This document shows, one piece after another, positions 18,406-26,309 of a stretch of 64,000 nucleotides of DNA; the stretch's first letter is position 1, and every line of letters starts with the position of its first letter. The notes below the pieces were generated by a model. The model did not search any database and was not told where the DNA came from. It saw nothing but the letters and a program-made list of their open reading frames with translations. The DNA comes from Streptomyces sp. NRRL F-6492 (GTDB lineage: Bacteria; Actinomycetota; Actinomycetes; Streptomycetales; Streptomycetaceae): assembly GCF_001280125.1 (NCBI RefSeq), contig NZ_LGEG01000114.1, positions 62,001 to 126,000 of the forward strand. Reading direction: 5' to 3'. The translations under genes were made by a program, and so were the position numbers.

Positions 18406-18720
18406 TGGCGGGTCGCTGGTAGATGGCTTTGTCGGACCACAGCCGAGCTAAATGGGGACGGCGTTCTTTTGGTGGTACTACGTCCCACAAGTTGTAAGAA
18501 CCTTCCAGGGGCGTCCTGCTGGTCCATGTGAGACACATAAGGCCAGGTCAACTCGTTTTAGTCCAGGTGCATCGAGGTTGTTGGTGATACGCATGTGAGA
18601 GATGACGCCTCTGTCGGCAGTAGTCGGCGGGGCTTCGTGTGGAGCGGCTGTAGCAATGAGAGATGACTGCAACGCGCTGCTGTGCTCGCCTGTTGGATCG
18701 AGGCAGACGGAAAATTACTG
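18406..18720. other. 315-bp region without a recognisable gene
   Basis: The tail frame of the MarR remnant continues to 18531 but matches nothing. The rest is AT-richer than the core and contains no reading frame with family features. It may be recombination debris between the MarR fragment and the pentapeptide-repeat gene. Confidence 0.45.
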
Positions 18721-19887
18721 CTAACTGGCCGACGCACCTCTGATCGTCTGACTGAGATCGTTGCCGTCGGTGAAAGTGGCGTCGGTGAACACCACTGGAC
18801 AGTCAGTGAAGTGCGCGGTGAGCTCGACACGAGTTCCCTCGAAGTGTGCGTACCCGAAGTGCAGCTGGCCTCCGCTGAAGGAGGCTTCCTCGAAGTCGAT
18901 CCGGCCGCCGCTGAAGGTGCTGTGCAGGAAACCCACCGCACTCCCCGAGAAGGCCGCTCCCAGGAACGACACGCTTCCCCCAGCGAACGTCGTTCCTCCA
19001 AAGTTGACCGAACTGCTCGCGAAGGTGGCTCCATCGAAGCTGATAAACCCACTGCTGAACGTCGCGCCGGCGAAGCTGACAGGGCTCGTGGCAAATGTGC
19101 AGCCTTCGAAACTGACATTGGCGCCCCGGAAGGAACAATCGCCAAAGTCGATCCCACCGGTCGCGAACACGGCATCGGCGAAGCTGATGTTGCCGCCGCT
19201 GAATGCGGATCCTACGAAGCTCACGTGCTTGCCGTCGAAAACTGCGCCGGTGAAGTCGAGGTCGTGGCCCTGCCAGGAGTGAGGGTGGCCGGCGTCGAGG
19301 CGGAGGTGGTCGCGGATGAGACGGATGATGGTGTGCCGGACTTCCCGTAGGGCGAGATGTTCGTGCTGGGCGGCGACATCCCCATCGGGAAGTTGCCCTT
19401 CGGGGGTGTAAGGGAGGCGGAGGTAAGCGCACAGGACGTCGATGCAGGTCTGGCGCAGTGCGCGAGTGGGGGCATCATCGGCGAGTCCGGCGAGCGCGTG
19501 AACACCGCCGAGACGTACGGCGGGAGAAGTCTCGCCGAGCTGGGAGACGGCAGTGGCGAACCGCTCGTTGTGCAGGCGGGTGGCATCGCGCATGGCACCG
19601 TCCTCGTCAACCCTTTGCCGCCGGTAGGCGACGATGAGCGCGACGAGCGCGCCGGACCCAGCGACGACACCGAAGGACAGCTTCACGAGGTCGAAGAGCG
19701 TCTTGGAGTCCAGACGCCGTTCAGTCTTGACGCCTTGCACGCCGAGCAGGTCCCATCCCGCGTAAAACACCGAACCGGCTACGGCAATGGCAGCGAGGAA
19801 CGCGAGGACGAGTACAGAGCCGACAGGCCACAGGCGCAGACCTGACTGGCCCCTTGCGCCGCGGCGACGTATCCGAATGGGGTTCAC
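18721..19887 (-). CDS. membrane-anchored pentapeptide-repeat protein
   Basis: A 388-residue protein from the GTG giving VNPIRIRRRGARGQSGLRLW; a TTG four codons upstream is an alternative. Two membrane helices lie at about residues 20-45 (VGSVLVLAFLAAIAVAGSVF) and 65-90 (LFDLVKLSFGVVAGSGALVA). A helical segment follows with AMRDATRLHNERFATAVSQL and VRLGGVHALAGLADDAP, common in actinobacterial pentapeptide proteins. From about residue 205 there are roughly 12 tandem beta-helix coils with Phe every five residues (VSFVGSAFSGGNISFADAVF and so on). A quadrilateral beta-helix is expected. Proteins with this layout are widespread in actinobacteria; function is unknown, possibly a scaffold. GC content is below that of its core neighbours. 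Confidence 0.85.
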   Translation of the reverse strand: MNPIRIRRRGARGQSGLRLWPVGSVLVLAFLAAIAVAGSVFYAGWDLLGVQGVKTERRLDSKTLFDLVKLSFGVVAGSGALVALIVAYRRQRVDEDGAMRDATRLHNERFATAVSQLGETSPAVRLGGVHALAGLADDAPTRALRQTCIDVLCAYLRLPYTPEGQLPDGDVAAQHEHLALREVRHTIIRLIRDHLRLDAGHPHSWQGHDLDFTGAVFDGKHVSFVGSAFSGGNISFADAVFATGGIDFGDCSFRGANVSFEGCTFATSPVSFAGATFSSGFISFDGATFASSSVNFGGTTFAGGSVSFLGAAFSGSAVGFLHSTFSGGRIDFEEASFSGGQLHFGYAHFEGTRVELTAHFTDCPVVFTDATFTDGNDLSQTIRGASAS

Positions 19888-20072
19888 ACCCCGCAGCAAC
19901 GCCTACAGCACCTGGATGGTTGCAGTACTGCCTGATTTTTCAAGGTGGCCATGCGGCGACTGTCGCTGTAGTCCTAACGTCTGTGAAGTTCTGGCAGATG
20001 GATGCGCGCCGTATCCGCACTTGTCCGAGCTATGAACGGGACGCGGCTGACGAGCCCTGAGACGGCCACCCA

Positions 20073-20153
20073 CTAGGGTGTGTCCGGCGGATCATGGCCG
20101 GAGCCGCGACGCCCGGCACGGCCTACCGACCCTGATCCGCCGGACCACCCTAG
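20073..20153. mobile_element. 81-bp MITE-like inverted-repeat element at the tail of CRISPR array 1
   Basis: The left end CTAGGGTGTGTCCGGCGGAT is answered by an inverted right end ATCCGCCGGACCACCCTAG (one indel), about 22 bp each, with only about 37 bp between. CTAG at both edges and the GTCCGGCGGATCA arm resemble Streptomyces IS5-type ends. It carries no gene, so it is either a MITE or a solo internally deleted IS. It ends one base before the terminal repeat of array 1. Confidence 0.75.
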
Positions 20154-20154
20154 C

Positions 20155-20432
20155 CGACCCATCTCCGCTCGCGCGGAGAGTACCGATGGCGTCCTCCAGG
20201 ATCAGGTGCAGGATGTGACCCACCTCCGCTCGCGCGGAGAGCACAGGACCCACACGCCCACGGGAAGGGAACCGAGCAACCCACCTCCGCTCGCGCGGAG
20301 AGCACCGTACCAATGACAGTCCACATCTCCGTGGAGTTCGACCCACCTCCGCCCGCGCGGAGAGCACAAGGAGACGGTGACGATCTGCGACGTTGGAGCC
20401 GGCCGGCCCATCTCCGCTCGCGCGTAGAGCAC
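20155..20432 (-). CRISPR. CRISPR array 1: five type I-E repeats (distal part of the split cas2-side array)
   Basis: Repeats lie at 20155-20183, 20216-20244, 20277-20305, 20339-20367 and 20404-20432. Read on the minus strand they begin GTGCTCTCCGCGC, have GA at positions 14-15, and end GCGGAGGTGGGTCG, 29 nt in all. Spacers are 32, 32, 33 and 36 nt. Both outer repeats are degenerate (for example GTGCTCTACGCGC in the one at 20404). The orientation and repeat type are those of array 2, from which it is separated by a 2.76-kb mobile element that landed inside a spacer. Confidence 0.95.
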
Positions 20433-20460
20433 TCCTATCCAGGGCCCTACATGTGATTTA

Positions 20461-20727
20461 GAAGCCGTTGTCGTACCGATCTTGGTGAGCATGGGTTCGA
20501 ATGCGGCGGCTCGGTCGGGCAATCTTCGGTCTGTCCGTGCATGAAGACAGGGCCTCTGGCGCAGCTCGGGGTTGTCGAGACCTTGAGCACACCAGGAGGC
20601 CCTACCGACGGCATCCCGGCACCTCCACCGCAGAGACGACACAACACCTCGTCTCTGCCGCCGAAACACCGACCCTATGCCTGACCAGCGTAAACGAACC
20701 CGTCACTCTCGGAAGGACAGCGGCTTC
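20461..20727. mobile_element. 267-bp internally deleted IS remnant at the left end of the insertion
   Basis: Begins GAAGCCGTTG and ends CAGCGGCTTC, an inverted repeat. From about 20491 it is recognisably related to the sequence from 21546 just upstream of the intact transposase: both share GTTCGAA, GTGCATGAAG or GCATGAAGGA, GGTTGTCGA, and CCAGGAGGCCCT in the same order over about 105 bp. It is therefore a non-autonomous derivative of the same IS family, with no coding capacity left. Confidence 0.65.
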
Positions 20728-20777
20728 TAACCGGCCCGCACGGGAATCGTGTCAGAAGTCTGGTCTAGGTTTGGCCT

Positions 20778-21524
20778 GTGAACCACAGCAGCTCCAAGGC
20801 CGGGGCGCCCCGCGAGCCTGACTTGCCGCCGCATCAGGTAGTCCTAGCGGAGACTGATTGGGGTTCGCTCCAGACGGCTTTCGGGAACGGTGAGTGCCTT
20901 CCCGAAGTCCTGGCACGGTTGCTGGAGCCTGATCCCAAGGTGCAGGTCACCGCTTTGTCGGAACTGAGTGAGCTGGTCGGCCACCAGAACAGCATCTACG
21001 AAGCCACAGCCCCCGTCGCCATGTATGTCGCCGGCATCCTCACCCACCCGGCGGCCATGACCCTCCGGCCGTATCGTAACGTCCCCATCCGCGCGACATT
21101 GTTGAACTGGTTGGTTTCCACGGCCTACGACGCCTCCGACGAGATTGTCGACCGCACCGAGCAGTACTTGCCTGGCTTCCTCACCCACGACACCACGCTG
21201 GCGGCCTTCCGGGACCTGCGCCCGATGCTTTATCGAGCCGTCGCGCCCTTCCTGCAGGACAGTCACGAGGACGTGCGCGAAGCCGCCGGCCTCGCCGCGC
21301 TCATCCTCGCCGAACACCCCGCGCTCGCCCAGCACCGCGATCACCTCGCCGTGCACGCGCGCCGCATCCTAGACACCAGCAGCGACGACCCTAACCGGCG
21401 CGTTGCCTGGAAGGCCCTCGAAGCATGGGGCCACGACGTCACCGACATTGAACCTTTCCAGGAGGAGCCCTGGGACTGCGGGCCACATAGCGATGGCCGC
21501 GGCGATCTTGAACCTCCCTTCTGA
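20778..21524 (+). CDS. HEAT-like helical protein, cargo of the insertion element
   Basis: A 248-residue protein from GTG (VNHSSSKAGAPREPDLPP). The middle is alpha-helical with short helix pairs of the HEAT/ARM kind: VLARLLEPDPKVQVTALSEL and SELVGHQNSIYEATAPVAMY, then LQDSHEDVREAAGLAALILA, then PNRRVAWKALEAWG. No catalytic motif, signal peptide or membrane helix. Similar Streptomyces proteins occur beside polymorphic toxin and immunity genes, but nothing here proves such a role. It lies between the deleted IS end and the intact transposase, so it moved with the element. The last codons (GPHSDGRGDLEPPF) run up to the homologous IS sequence at about 21540. Confidence 0.65.
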   Translation: MNHSSSKAGAPREPDLPPHQVVLAETDWGSLQTAFGNGECLPEVLARLLEPDPKVQVTALSELSELVGHQNSIYEATAPVAMYVAGILTHPAAMTLRPYRNVPIRATLLNWLVSTAYDASDEIVDRTEQYLPGFLTHDTTLAAFRDLRPMLYRAVAPFLQDSHEDVREAAGLAALILAEHPALAQHRDHLAVHARRILDTSSDDPNRRVAWKALEAWGHDVTDIEPFQEEPWDCGPHSDGRGDLEPPF

Positions 21525-21777
21525 CTGATAGGCGCACGGCCCGCAGGTTCGAACGGGGGCCGGATCGGGTGAGTTCGCGGTTGGCAGCGCATGAAGGAAG
21601 CGCCTCCTGAACAGCTCGTGGTTGTCGAAGCCCGAGCGCCAGGAGGCCCTGTTGTCGCAGTTGTACGTGGTCGTTCCGGTGGCGTCCAGCCTGTTCACCC
21701 CGGGGTGTGACTGTCTTGCTCACAGGTTCGGGAACGCGGCCGACAAACCGGGCCGCCGGCCTCGCTACACCTCGGAC

Positions 21778-22599
21778 ATGACGGACGCGGAGTGGGCCGT
21801 GGTGCGGACGATACTGCCGGTCCCGGCATGGATGGACGGCCGGGGAGGCAGGCCGGAGAGCTACTGCCACCGGCAGATGGTCGACGCGGTGCGGTATCTG
21901 GTCGACAACGGGATCAAGTGGCGGGCGATGCCGGCGGACCTCCCGCCCTGGGACCGGGTCTACGCGTTCTTCCGACGCTGGCGCGACAACGCTCTGATCA
22001 GGGAGTTCCACGACCGGCTGAGGGAACGCGTCCGCGAGGCGGAGGGCCGGGACGCGGAGCCGACCGCGGGGATCGTGGACTCGCAGTCGGTGAAAGGGGA
22101 CGCCGTGGTCGGCGCGGCCTCCCGCGGCTTCGACGGCGGCAAGTTGGTCAACGGACGCAAGCGGCACCTGGTCGTGGATTGCCTCGGCCTCGTCCTGGCG
22201 GTGCTGGTCACCCCCGCGTCGGTGACGGACCGCAACGCCGCCTGCGGGATGCTGCCCGCGCTGCGGAAATGCTTCCGCCGGCTCCGGCTGATCTGGGCGG
22301 ACGGCGCCTATACCGGCGACGTCCTCACCGAAGCCGCCCACCGGCTCGGCCTGCGCCTGGACATCGTCCGACACAGCGACGACAGCCGCGGGTTCACCGT
22401 CCTGCCCCGCAGATGGGTCGTCGAGCGGACCTTCGCCTGGCTGATGCGCAGCCGGCGGCTCGCCCGCGACTACGAACGGCGCTCCGACACCAGCGAGGCG
22501 TTCGTCCTGTGGTCGATGACCATGATCATGAGCCGCCGCCTCGCCCGCCGCGCCACCCGCCGCCAGCAGCAACGGCGGAATCTCGCTCCGGCAGCGTGA
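21778..22599 (+). CDS. IS5-family transposase
   Basis: A 273-residue DDE transposase counted from ATG (MTDAEWAVVRTILPVPAWMD), where the family usually starts; the frame is open 52 codons further to a TTG at 21622, and that stretch is also present upstream in the deleted copy. Motifs are WRAMPADLPPWDRVYAFFRR (N-terminal DNA-binding/DUF4096 part), GIVDSQSVKG with the first Asp, LIWADGAYTG with the second Asp, and VVERTFAWLMRSRRLARDYE with the Glu-R-K/R signature. All catalytic residues are present, so it may be active. Its last 74 bp overlap the convergent HTH gene. Confidence 0.9.
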   Translation: MTDAEWAVVRTILPVPAWMDGRGGRPESYCHRQMVDAVRYLVDNGIKWRAMPADLPPWDRVYAFFRRWRDNALIREFHDRLRERVREAEGRDAEPTAGIVDSQSVKGDAVVGAASRGFDGGKLVNGRKRHLVVDCLGLVLAVLVTPASVTDRNAACGMLPALRKCFRRLRLIWADGAYTGDVLTEAAHRLGLRLDIVRHSDDSRGFTVLPRRWVVERTFAWLMRSRRLARDYERRSDTSEAFVLWSMTMIMSRRLARRATRRQQQRRNLAPAA

Positions 22600-23080
22600 A
22601 CATACCCGGCCGGCTCTCCGCCAGCCAGCCCCGCTTGACCAGCCGCTTCAGCCTGCCCCGCGCACCCTCCACCCGGGCCGGAACCGAAACGTCCCAGCCC
22701 AGGCCCACCGCCACTTGCCGCGCCGACAATCCGTCACCGCCCGTCTTTTCGAGCATGGCCATGATCCGTCGGTAATCCGGGCCGAGAATGTCGACCTCGA
22801 CCCCGTCCTTCCTGCGGGCCACCACCCGCCGAGCCCTGGCTGTCGACGTGGCCGCCGCGTCGTCCACCACCGGCTCACGAACAGGCTCAGGCTCGGACGG
22901 CCCTGAAGCCTCGGCGGGCTCGGGACCTCCCAGTTGGGTCAGCGTCTCGAGATACTCCTCCAGGCCGATCACCCGGCGGTTCAGCACCTTTTCTGCGTCG
23001 GCGAGAGCCGCCCGCACCCGCTCGAATTCGGCATGCAGTTCCTCCACTCGCGCCAGCGCGGCCCTCTCACGGCTCTCCAT
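22526..23080 (-). CDS. coiled-coil/winged-HTH protein associated with the IS element
   Basis: A 184-residue protein counted from ATG (MESRERAALARVEELHAEFE); a GTG at 23122 would add 14 residues. Residues about 5-50 form a charged coiled coil (VRAALADAEKVLNRRVIGLE), then an acidic/Pro linker, then a winged-helix-like domain: RKDGVEVDILGPDYRRIMAM, LSARQVAVGLGWDVSVPARV, RLKRLVKRGWLAESRPGMFT. The Gly-rich tail (VAAGGGWRGGRGGGS) overlaps the transposase end antisense and may not be native. Proteins of this sort accompany IS elements in Streptomyces; a regulatory or DNA-binding role is inferred only from the fold. Confidence 0.65.
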   Translation of the reverse strand: MESRERAALARVEELHAEFERVRAALADAEKVLNRRVIGLEEYLETLTQLGGPEPAEASGPSEPEPVREPVVDDAAATSTARARRVVARRKDGVEVDILGPDYRRIMAMLEKTGGDGLSARQVAVGLGWDVSVPARVEGARGRLKRLVKRGWLAESRPGMFTLPERDSAVAAGGGWRGGRGGGS

Positions 23081-23223
23081 CACAGCCCGCATCGACGGCA
23101 TCCGCCACCTCACATCACCCACGACGAATCAGACGGCCCCAGCCTGCCTCGACAACGCGCACATCACACCTGACCTGCGGAAACACACATATGAGATCCG
23201 GAAAAGCAACGGCTTCTTAGACC

Positions 23224-24288
23224 CGGCCCACCTCCGCTCGCGCGGAGAGCACAAGGCCGAGGTGCTCCGCGAGCTGCGGGACAACGGCCCACCTTCGCTC
23301 GCGCGGAGAGCACGGAACGGCGTGGACCGCCAAGCCCCCGCTGTACGGCCCACCTCCGCTCGCGCGGAGAGTACCGGCTCGACGACGACCCGGACGACAG
23401 CCGCCCCGACCCACCTCCGCTCGCGCAGAGAGCACTTCCTCCTCTTCATGGGCGTGGGCAAGGTCTGCGACCCACCTCCGCTCGCGCGGAGAGCACGGCG
23501 GTCAGGGTGAGGCGGACCGTACCGCGGTCGACCCACCTCCGCTCGCGCGAAGAGCACGTCCTGGTGGGGCTGGTAGCCGGCCAGGGCCGCGACCCACCTC
23601 TGCTCGCGCGGAGAGCACACGTTGTGGACGCCGACGGCGCCATGGGGGTTCGACCCACCTCCGCTCGCGCGGAGAGCACCTGCTCGTCGACGGTGACCTT
23701 GGCGCCGGCGGCGACCCACCTCCGCTCGCGCGGAGAGCACCAGTATTCGGGCGGGCGGCCGGCTCCGGTCGCCGACCCACCTCCGCTCGCGCGGAGAGCA
23801 CCGCGCCCACGGTCCGAACCCGCGCTTGGTGAGCGACCCACCTCCGCTCGCGCAGAGAGCACTTGATCCTGGCCCCCTCCAGCGGCCGTCGAGCGACCCA
23901 CCTCTGCTCGCATGGCGAGCACCACGGAGTCGTAGACCTCCGCCGCGACGACCTCGACCTGCTCCCGCTTGCACGGAAAGCACGAAGCGGAGGACGATCG
24001 CAGCGGCGTCAAATGCGACCCATCTCCATTCGTGCGGAGAGCACGCGAAGGCATCCGAACACAACGATCCGGTGGCCGACCCACCTCCGCTTGCGCGGAG
24101 GGTACTCGAAAACGAACACATAGCGGAGGTCAGTGGGCGACCTACATCCGCTCGCGCGGAGAGCGCACAGGGCAAGGCGACCCCGCAGGGGCCGCCGGCG
24201 GCCCACTTCCGCTCGCGCGGAGAGCACTCGTTCACCATCTCGACCCCACGCACGTAGTGCGACCTACCTCCGCCTGCGTGGAGAGCAC
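23224..24288 (-). CRISPR. CRISPR array 2: 18 type I-E repeats downstream of cas2
   Basis: Repeats of 29 nt start at 23224, 23285, 23346, 23407, 23468, 23529, 23590, 23651, 23712, 23773, 23834, 23894, 23955, 24016, 24077, 24138, 24199 and 24260, spacing 61 (one 60). On the minus strand the consensus begins GTGCTCTCCGCGC, then GA, then GCGGAGGTGGGTCG, the I-E type with a CTCCGC/GCGGAG stem. The leader side is the cas2 side. The low-coordinate repeats are near-identical, but most of those between 23894 and 24288, next to cas2, are degenerate (for example GTGCTTTCCGTGC at 23955). The first one (24260-24288) has AG at positions 14-15, as in array 3. Confidence 0.97.
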
Positions 24289-24329
24289 CCTTCCTGACCT
24301 GCGATTCTAGAAGGAGTTTGCCATTTCTT
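24289..24329 (-). promoter_or_regulatory. leader end of array 2, overlapping the 3' end of cas2
   Basis: On the minus strand these 41 bp align without gaps to the 41 bp before array 3 (34110-34150), 32 of 41 identical, including AAGAAA, CTAGAAT and TCAGGAAGG directly before the first repeat. The cas2 stop TAG is the TAG of CTAGAAT, so the last seven cas2 codons and stop lie in leader sequence. Confidence 0.85.
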
Positions 24330-24618
24330 GGCTCTGTTTCCTGAAGGTCATAAGCGTGAGGCCGTCGAAGTCGATGGGGACGCGGCGTCGGTTGCCGACG
24401 GTCCGGAGGGTGAAGCCTTGTTCGTTGGCGGCAGGGTAGGCAAGGACGGCGGCGCCGTCGGCGGTGCAGGCGGTGACGGAGGTCCAGAGTTCGTCACGGA
24501 CGCGGGCGGAGACGGTGCCGATGTACAGCTCGGGGGTGACTTCGAGGAGCCAGCGGGTGAGGGCGCCGCGGAGGTGGTCGGGTACGGCGGTGGCGGAGAT
24601 GACGATCATCGAGGGCAT
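24307..24618 (-). CDS. cas2: CRISPR-associated protein Cas2e
   Basis: A 103-residue type I-E Cas2. With Cas1 it forms the integrase that inserts new spacers at the leader-repeat junction. MIVISATAVPDHLRGALTRW is the Cas2e N-terminal strand-helix signature; GTVSARVRDELWTSVTACTA and VDFDGLTLMTF-like closing strands follow (IDFDGLTLMTF). GGAGG lies 11 nt before the ATG; a second ATG three codons in is possible. Last gene of the cas operon, 27 bp after cas1. The C-terminal SQEMANSF is encoded by DNA homologous to the other array's leader, so the tail length may be dictated by the leader. Confidence 0.95.
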   Translation of the reverse strand: MPSMIVISATAVPDHLRGALTRWLLEVTPELYIGTVSARVRDELWTSVTACTADGAAVLAYPAANEQGFTLRTVGNRRRVPIDFDGLTLMTFRKQSQEMANSF

Positions 24619-24645
24619 GGTGGTGGGGTCCTCCTGCGGGGGCGG

Positions 24646-25638
24646 TCAGGGGCTGGGGGTGTGGTTGGTGCCGCCGGGGACGGTTCCTGTGATCGGGTCC
24701 CAGAGGTCCACGAGTTGTTCTTCGGGGTCGGGGATGTCGATGGGGTGGCCGGGTGCGAGGAGGGTCTGGATGTCGTTGACGATGCGGGGGAGCAGTTTGA
24801 ACAGCCGCAGGCCGTCGCGGAAGGAGCGGCGGGCTGCGGCTTCTGGGTCGGGTGAGTTGTGGAGGGAGAAGGCGAGGGGAATGGTGAGATCTGCCTTGTA
24901 GAGGTCGGCGATGTCGTAGACGAAGGCCTGTTGGTTGCCGCTGTGGACGAAGCCCAGGGCGGGGGAGCAGCCGAGGGCGAGGATCGCGGCGTGGACGATG
25001 CCGTACAGGCAGGTGTTGGCCGAGGACAGGGCGAGGTTGACGGGGTCCTGGGTGTCCCAGGAGGCCGAGTCGTAGGCGCGGCGGAAGCGTCCGATCTTGT
25101 ACTGGCGGGCGAGGAGTTGGTACAGGGCTTTGACGCGCTGTCCCTCGAAGCCGCGGAGTTGGTTGAAGTTGCTGCCGATGGGGACGGTGCCGGGGCCGAA
25201 GCGCTTTTCGTACATGGCGGTGGCGACGGCGAGCCGTTGGGTGTCGTCGGCCCAGGCCCGTGTCTGGTGTTCCAGCCAGGTGGTGGTGAGGGAGTCGGGC
25301 ACGGTGGCGGCGTAGCAGCGGACGCCGCCGGCGCCTGTGATCAGGACTGTGGTGCCGTGGCGGGCGAAGGTGGCGAGCGCCCGGGCGGTGATGGAGGTTC
25401 CGGGGCCCAGGAGGACGCAGGAGAGGGCGGCGGTGGGGAGGTAGACGGTTTCCGTGCCGCGTCGTTCGCTGGTGACTTCGGCGCACACTCCGGTGTCGTC
25501 CTGGTGGATGCGGACGATGTCCAGGTAGAGGAAGGAGAGGGAGTCCGCGATGCGGGGCAGCATGGCGACGGTGGGTGCGGCAAGGCGGCGCCGCCCGCGG
25601 GAACGGGCGGCGTTCGGCTTCGGATCGGCAGCGGTCAC
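24646..25638 (-). CDS. cas1: CRISPR-associated endonuclease Cas1e
   Basis: A 330-residue type I-E Cas1, the catalytic integrase subunit. The GTG start overlaps the cas6e stop (GTGA), giving VTAADPKPNAARSRGRRRLA then PTVAMLPRIADSLSFLYLDI. Metal ligands are visible as E165 in LRGFEGQRVK, H232 in GFVHSGNQQ and D242/D245 in FVYDIADLYK. The length is normal, with a somewhat extended basic N-terminus and a C-terminal LVDLWDPITGTVPGG tail typical of actinobacterial Cas1e. The gene looks intact, so adaptation should be possible. Confidence 0.96.
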   Translation of the reverse strand: MTAADPKPNAARSRGRRRLAAPTVAMLPRIADSLSFLYLDIVRIHQDDTGVCAEVTSERRGTETVYLPTAALSCVLLGPGTSITARALATFARHGTTVLITGAGGVRCYAATVPDSLTTTWLEHQTRAWADDTQRLAVATAMYEKRFGPGTVPIGSNFNQLRGFEGQRVKALYQLLARQYKIGRFRRAYDSASWDTQDPVNLALSSANTCLYGIVHAAILALGCSPALGFVHSGNQQAFVYDIADLYKADLTIPLAFSLHNSPDPEAAARRSFRDGLRLFKLLPRIVNDIQTLLAPGHPIDIPDPEEQLVDLWDPITGTVPGGTNHTPSP

Positions 25639-26309
25639 TGGGGGCCTCGGGCGGGGGCGATGGTGAGCAGGCCGCATCCGTAGGCCTTGCCGCGTCCGAT
25701 GCCTTCGGTGATTTTCGTGCGGAGCAGTTTCGGGTCCTGGATGGTGGCGGTGCCGTCGAAGCGGGTGCGGGCGTGGCGGATGAGGGCGTGGGTGGTGGTG
25801 CCGCGTTTGCCGTGGCGTCCGCCGGCGGCGTCGAGGGAGGTGGATTCGATGGTGTGGGGGGTGAGGCCGGCAGCTTGTGCCTGGCCTTCCCACCAGGTGT
25901 CGGCCGCGGCGCCGTGGAGGGGGACGACGGCGGGGAGGTTGTAGTGGGCGCGGGTGGTGTGTCCGGGGCGGCGGACGGCGTTTGCGATGCAGCGGTAGCG
26001 GACGGTGAGTCCGGGACGCAGGGCGTCCAGGAGGGCGTCGAGAGGGCGGGAGAGGCTGGTTCCGTAGTTCTCGGGGAGGCGGGTCAGGTCGGGTTGGTGG
26101 GTGCTCTGCATCAGCAGGTGCAGGCCGTGGGGGGTGTCCTCGGTGCGGAAGAGCACGTTGAACCGGGCCCGCGGGTCCTCTCCGGCGTCCGTCGGGAAGA
26201 GGGCCATGAGGCGCTGGTGGAGGGCGAGGCCCATGCGTGTGCCGGTGGTGTCGTTGCGGGCCTGGGCCGAGCGAGGGTCGGGGGCGATACGGGTGAGCCA
26301 GACGGTCAC
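25635..26309 (-). CDS. cas6e: CRISPR RNA endonuclease Cas6e (CasE)
   Basis: A 224-residue protein from a GTG that overlaps the cas5 stop by 4 nt. It cuts the crRNA precursor at the base of the repeat hairpin and stays bound in Cascade. VTVWLTRIAPDPRSAQARND opens the first RRM-like fold; His31 in LALHQRLMALFP is the likely catalytic histidine; YRCIANAVRRPG and HGKRGTTTHALIRHA are typical mid-segments; the Gly-rich loop GIGRGKAYGCGLLTIAP closes the second RRM. Repeat hairpins in all three arrays keep the CTCCGC/GCGGAG stem that Cas6e would read. Confidence 0.96.
   Translation of the reverse strand: MTVWLTRIAPDPRSAQARNDTTGTRMGLALHQRLMALFPTDAGEDPRARFNVLFRTEDTPHGLHLLMQSTHQPDLTRLPENYGTSLSRPLDALLDALRPGLTVRYRCIANAVRRPGHTTRAHYNLPAVVPLHGAAADTWWEGQAQAAGLTPHTIESTSLDAAGGRHGKRGTTTHALIRHARTRFDGTATIQDPKLLRTKITEGIGRGKAYGCGLLTIAPARGPQ

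Larger units (their letters stand above)
20461..23216. mobile_element. 2.76-kb IS-type insertion splitting one CRISPR array
   Basis: Inverted ends GAAGCCGTTG (20461-20470) and CAACGGCTTC (23207-23216), with further imperfect pairing inward (CCGATC near both), are each flanked by TTA (20458-20460 and 23217-23219). Joining the outside sequence with one TTA gives 25 + 3 + 4 = 32 nt between flanking CRISPR repeats, exactly the standard spacer length. The element carries a deleted IS end (20461-20727), a 248-codon gene, an IS5-type transposase and an HTH protein gene. It may be a composite of two related IS copies. Confidence 0.85.

Noticed and set aside
18682..19845. Plus-strand frames opposite the pentapeptide-repeat gene
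   Set aside because: They have no recognisable fold, whereas the minus strand shows two membrane helices and regular Phe-every-five coils.
20501..20821. Small plus-strand frame between array 1 and the HEAT-like gene
   Set aside because: It spans the deleted IS remnant and its composition fits no transposase part; kept only as IS remnant.
23129..24253. 374-codon minus-strand frame with repeated LSARAEVGR peptides
   Set aside because: Translation of CRISPR array 2.
24289..24306. Idea that array 2 has no leader because only 18 bp separate it from cas2
   Set aside because: The 41-bp alignment with the array 3 leader shows that the leader is there but lies inside the cas2 3' end.
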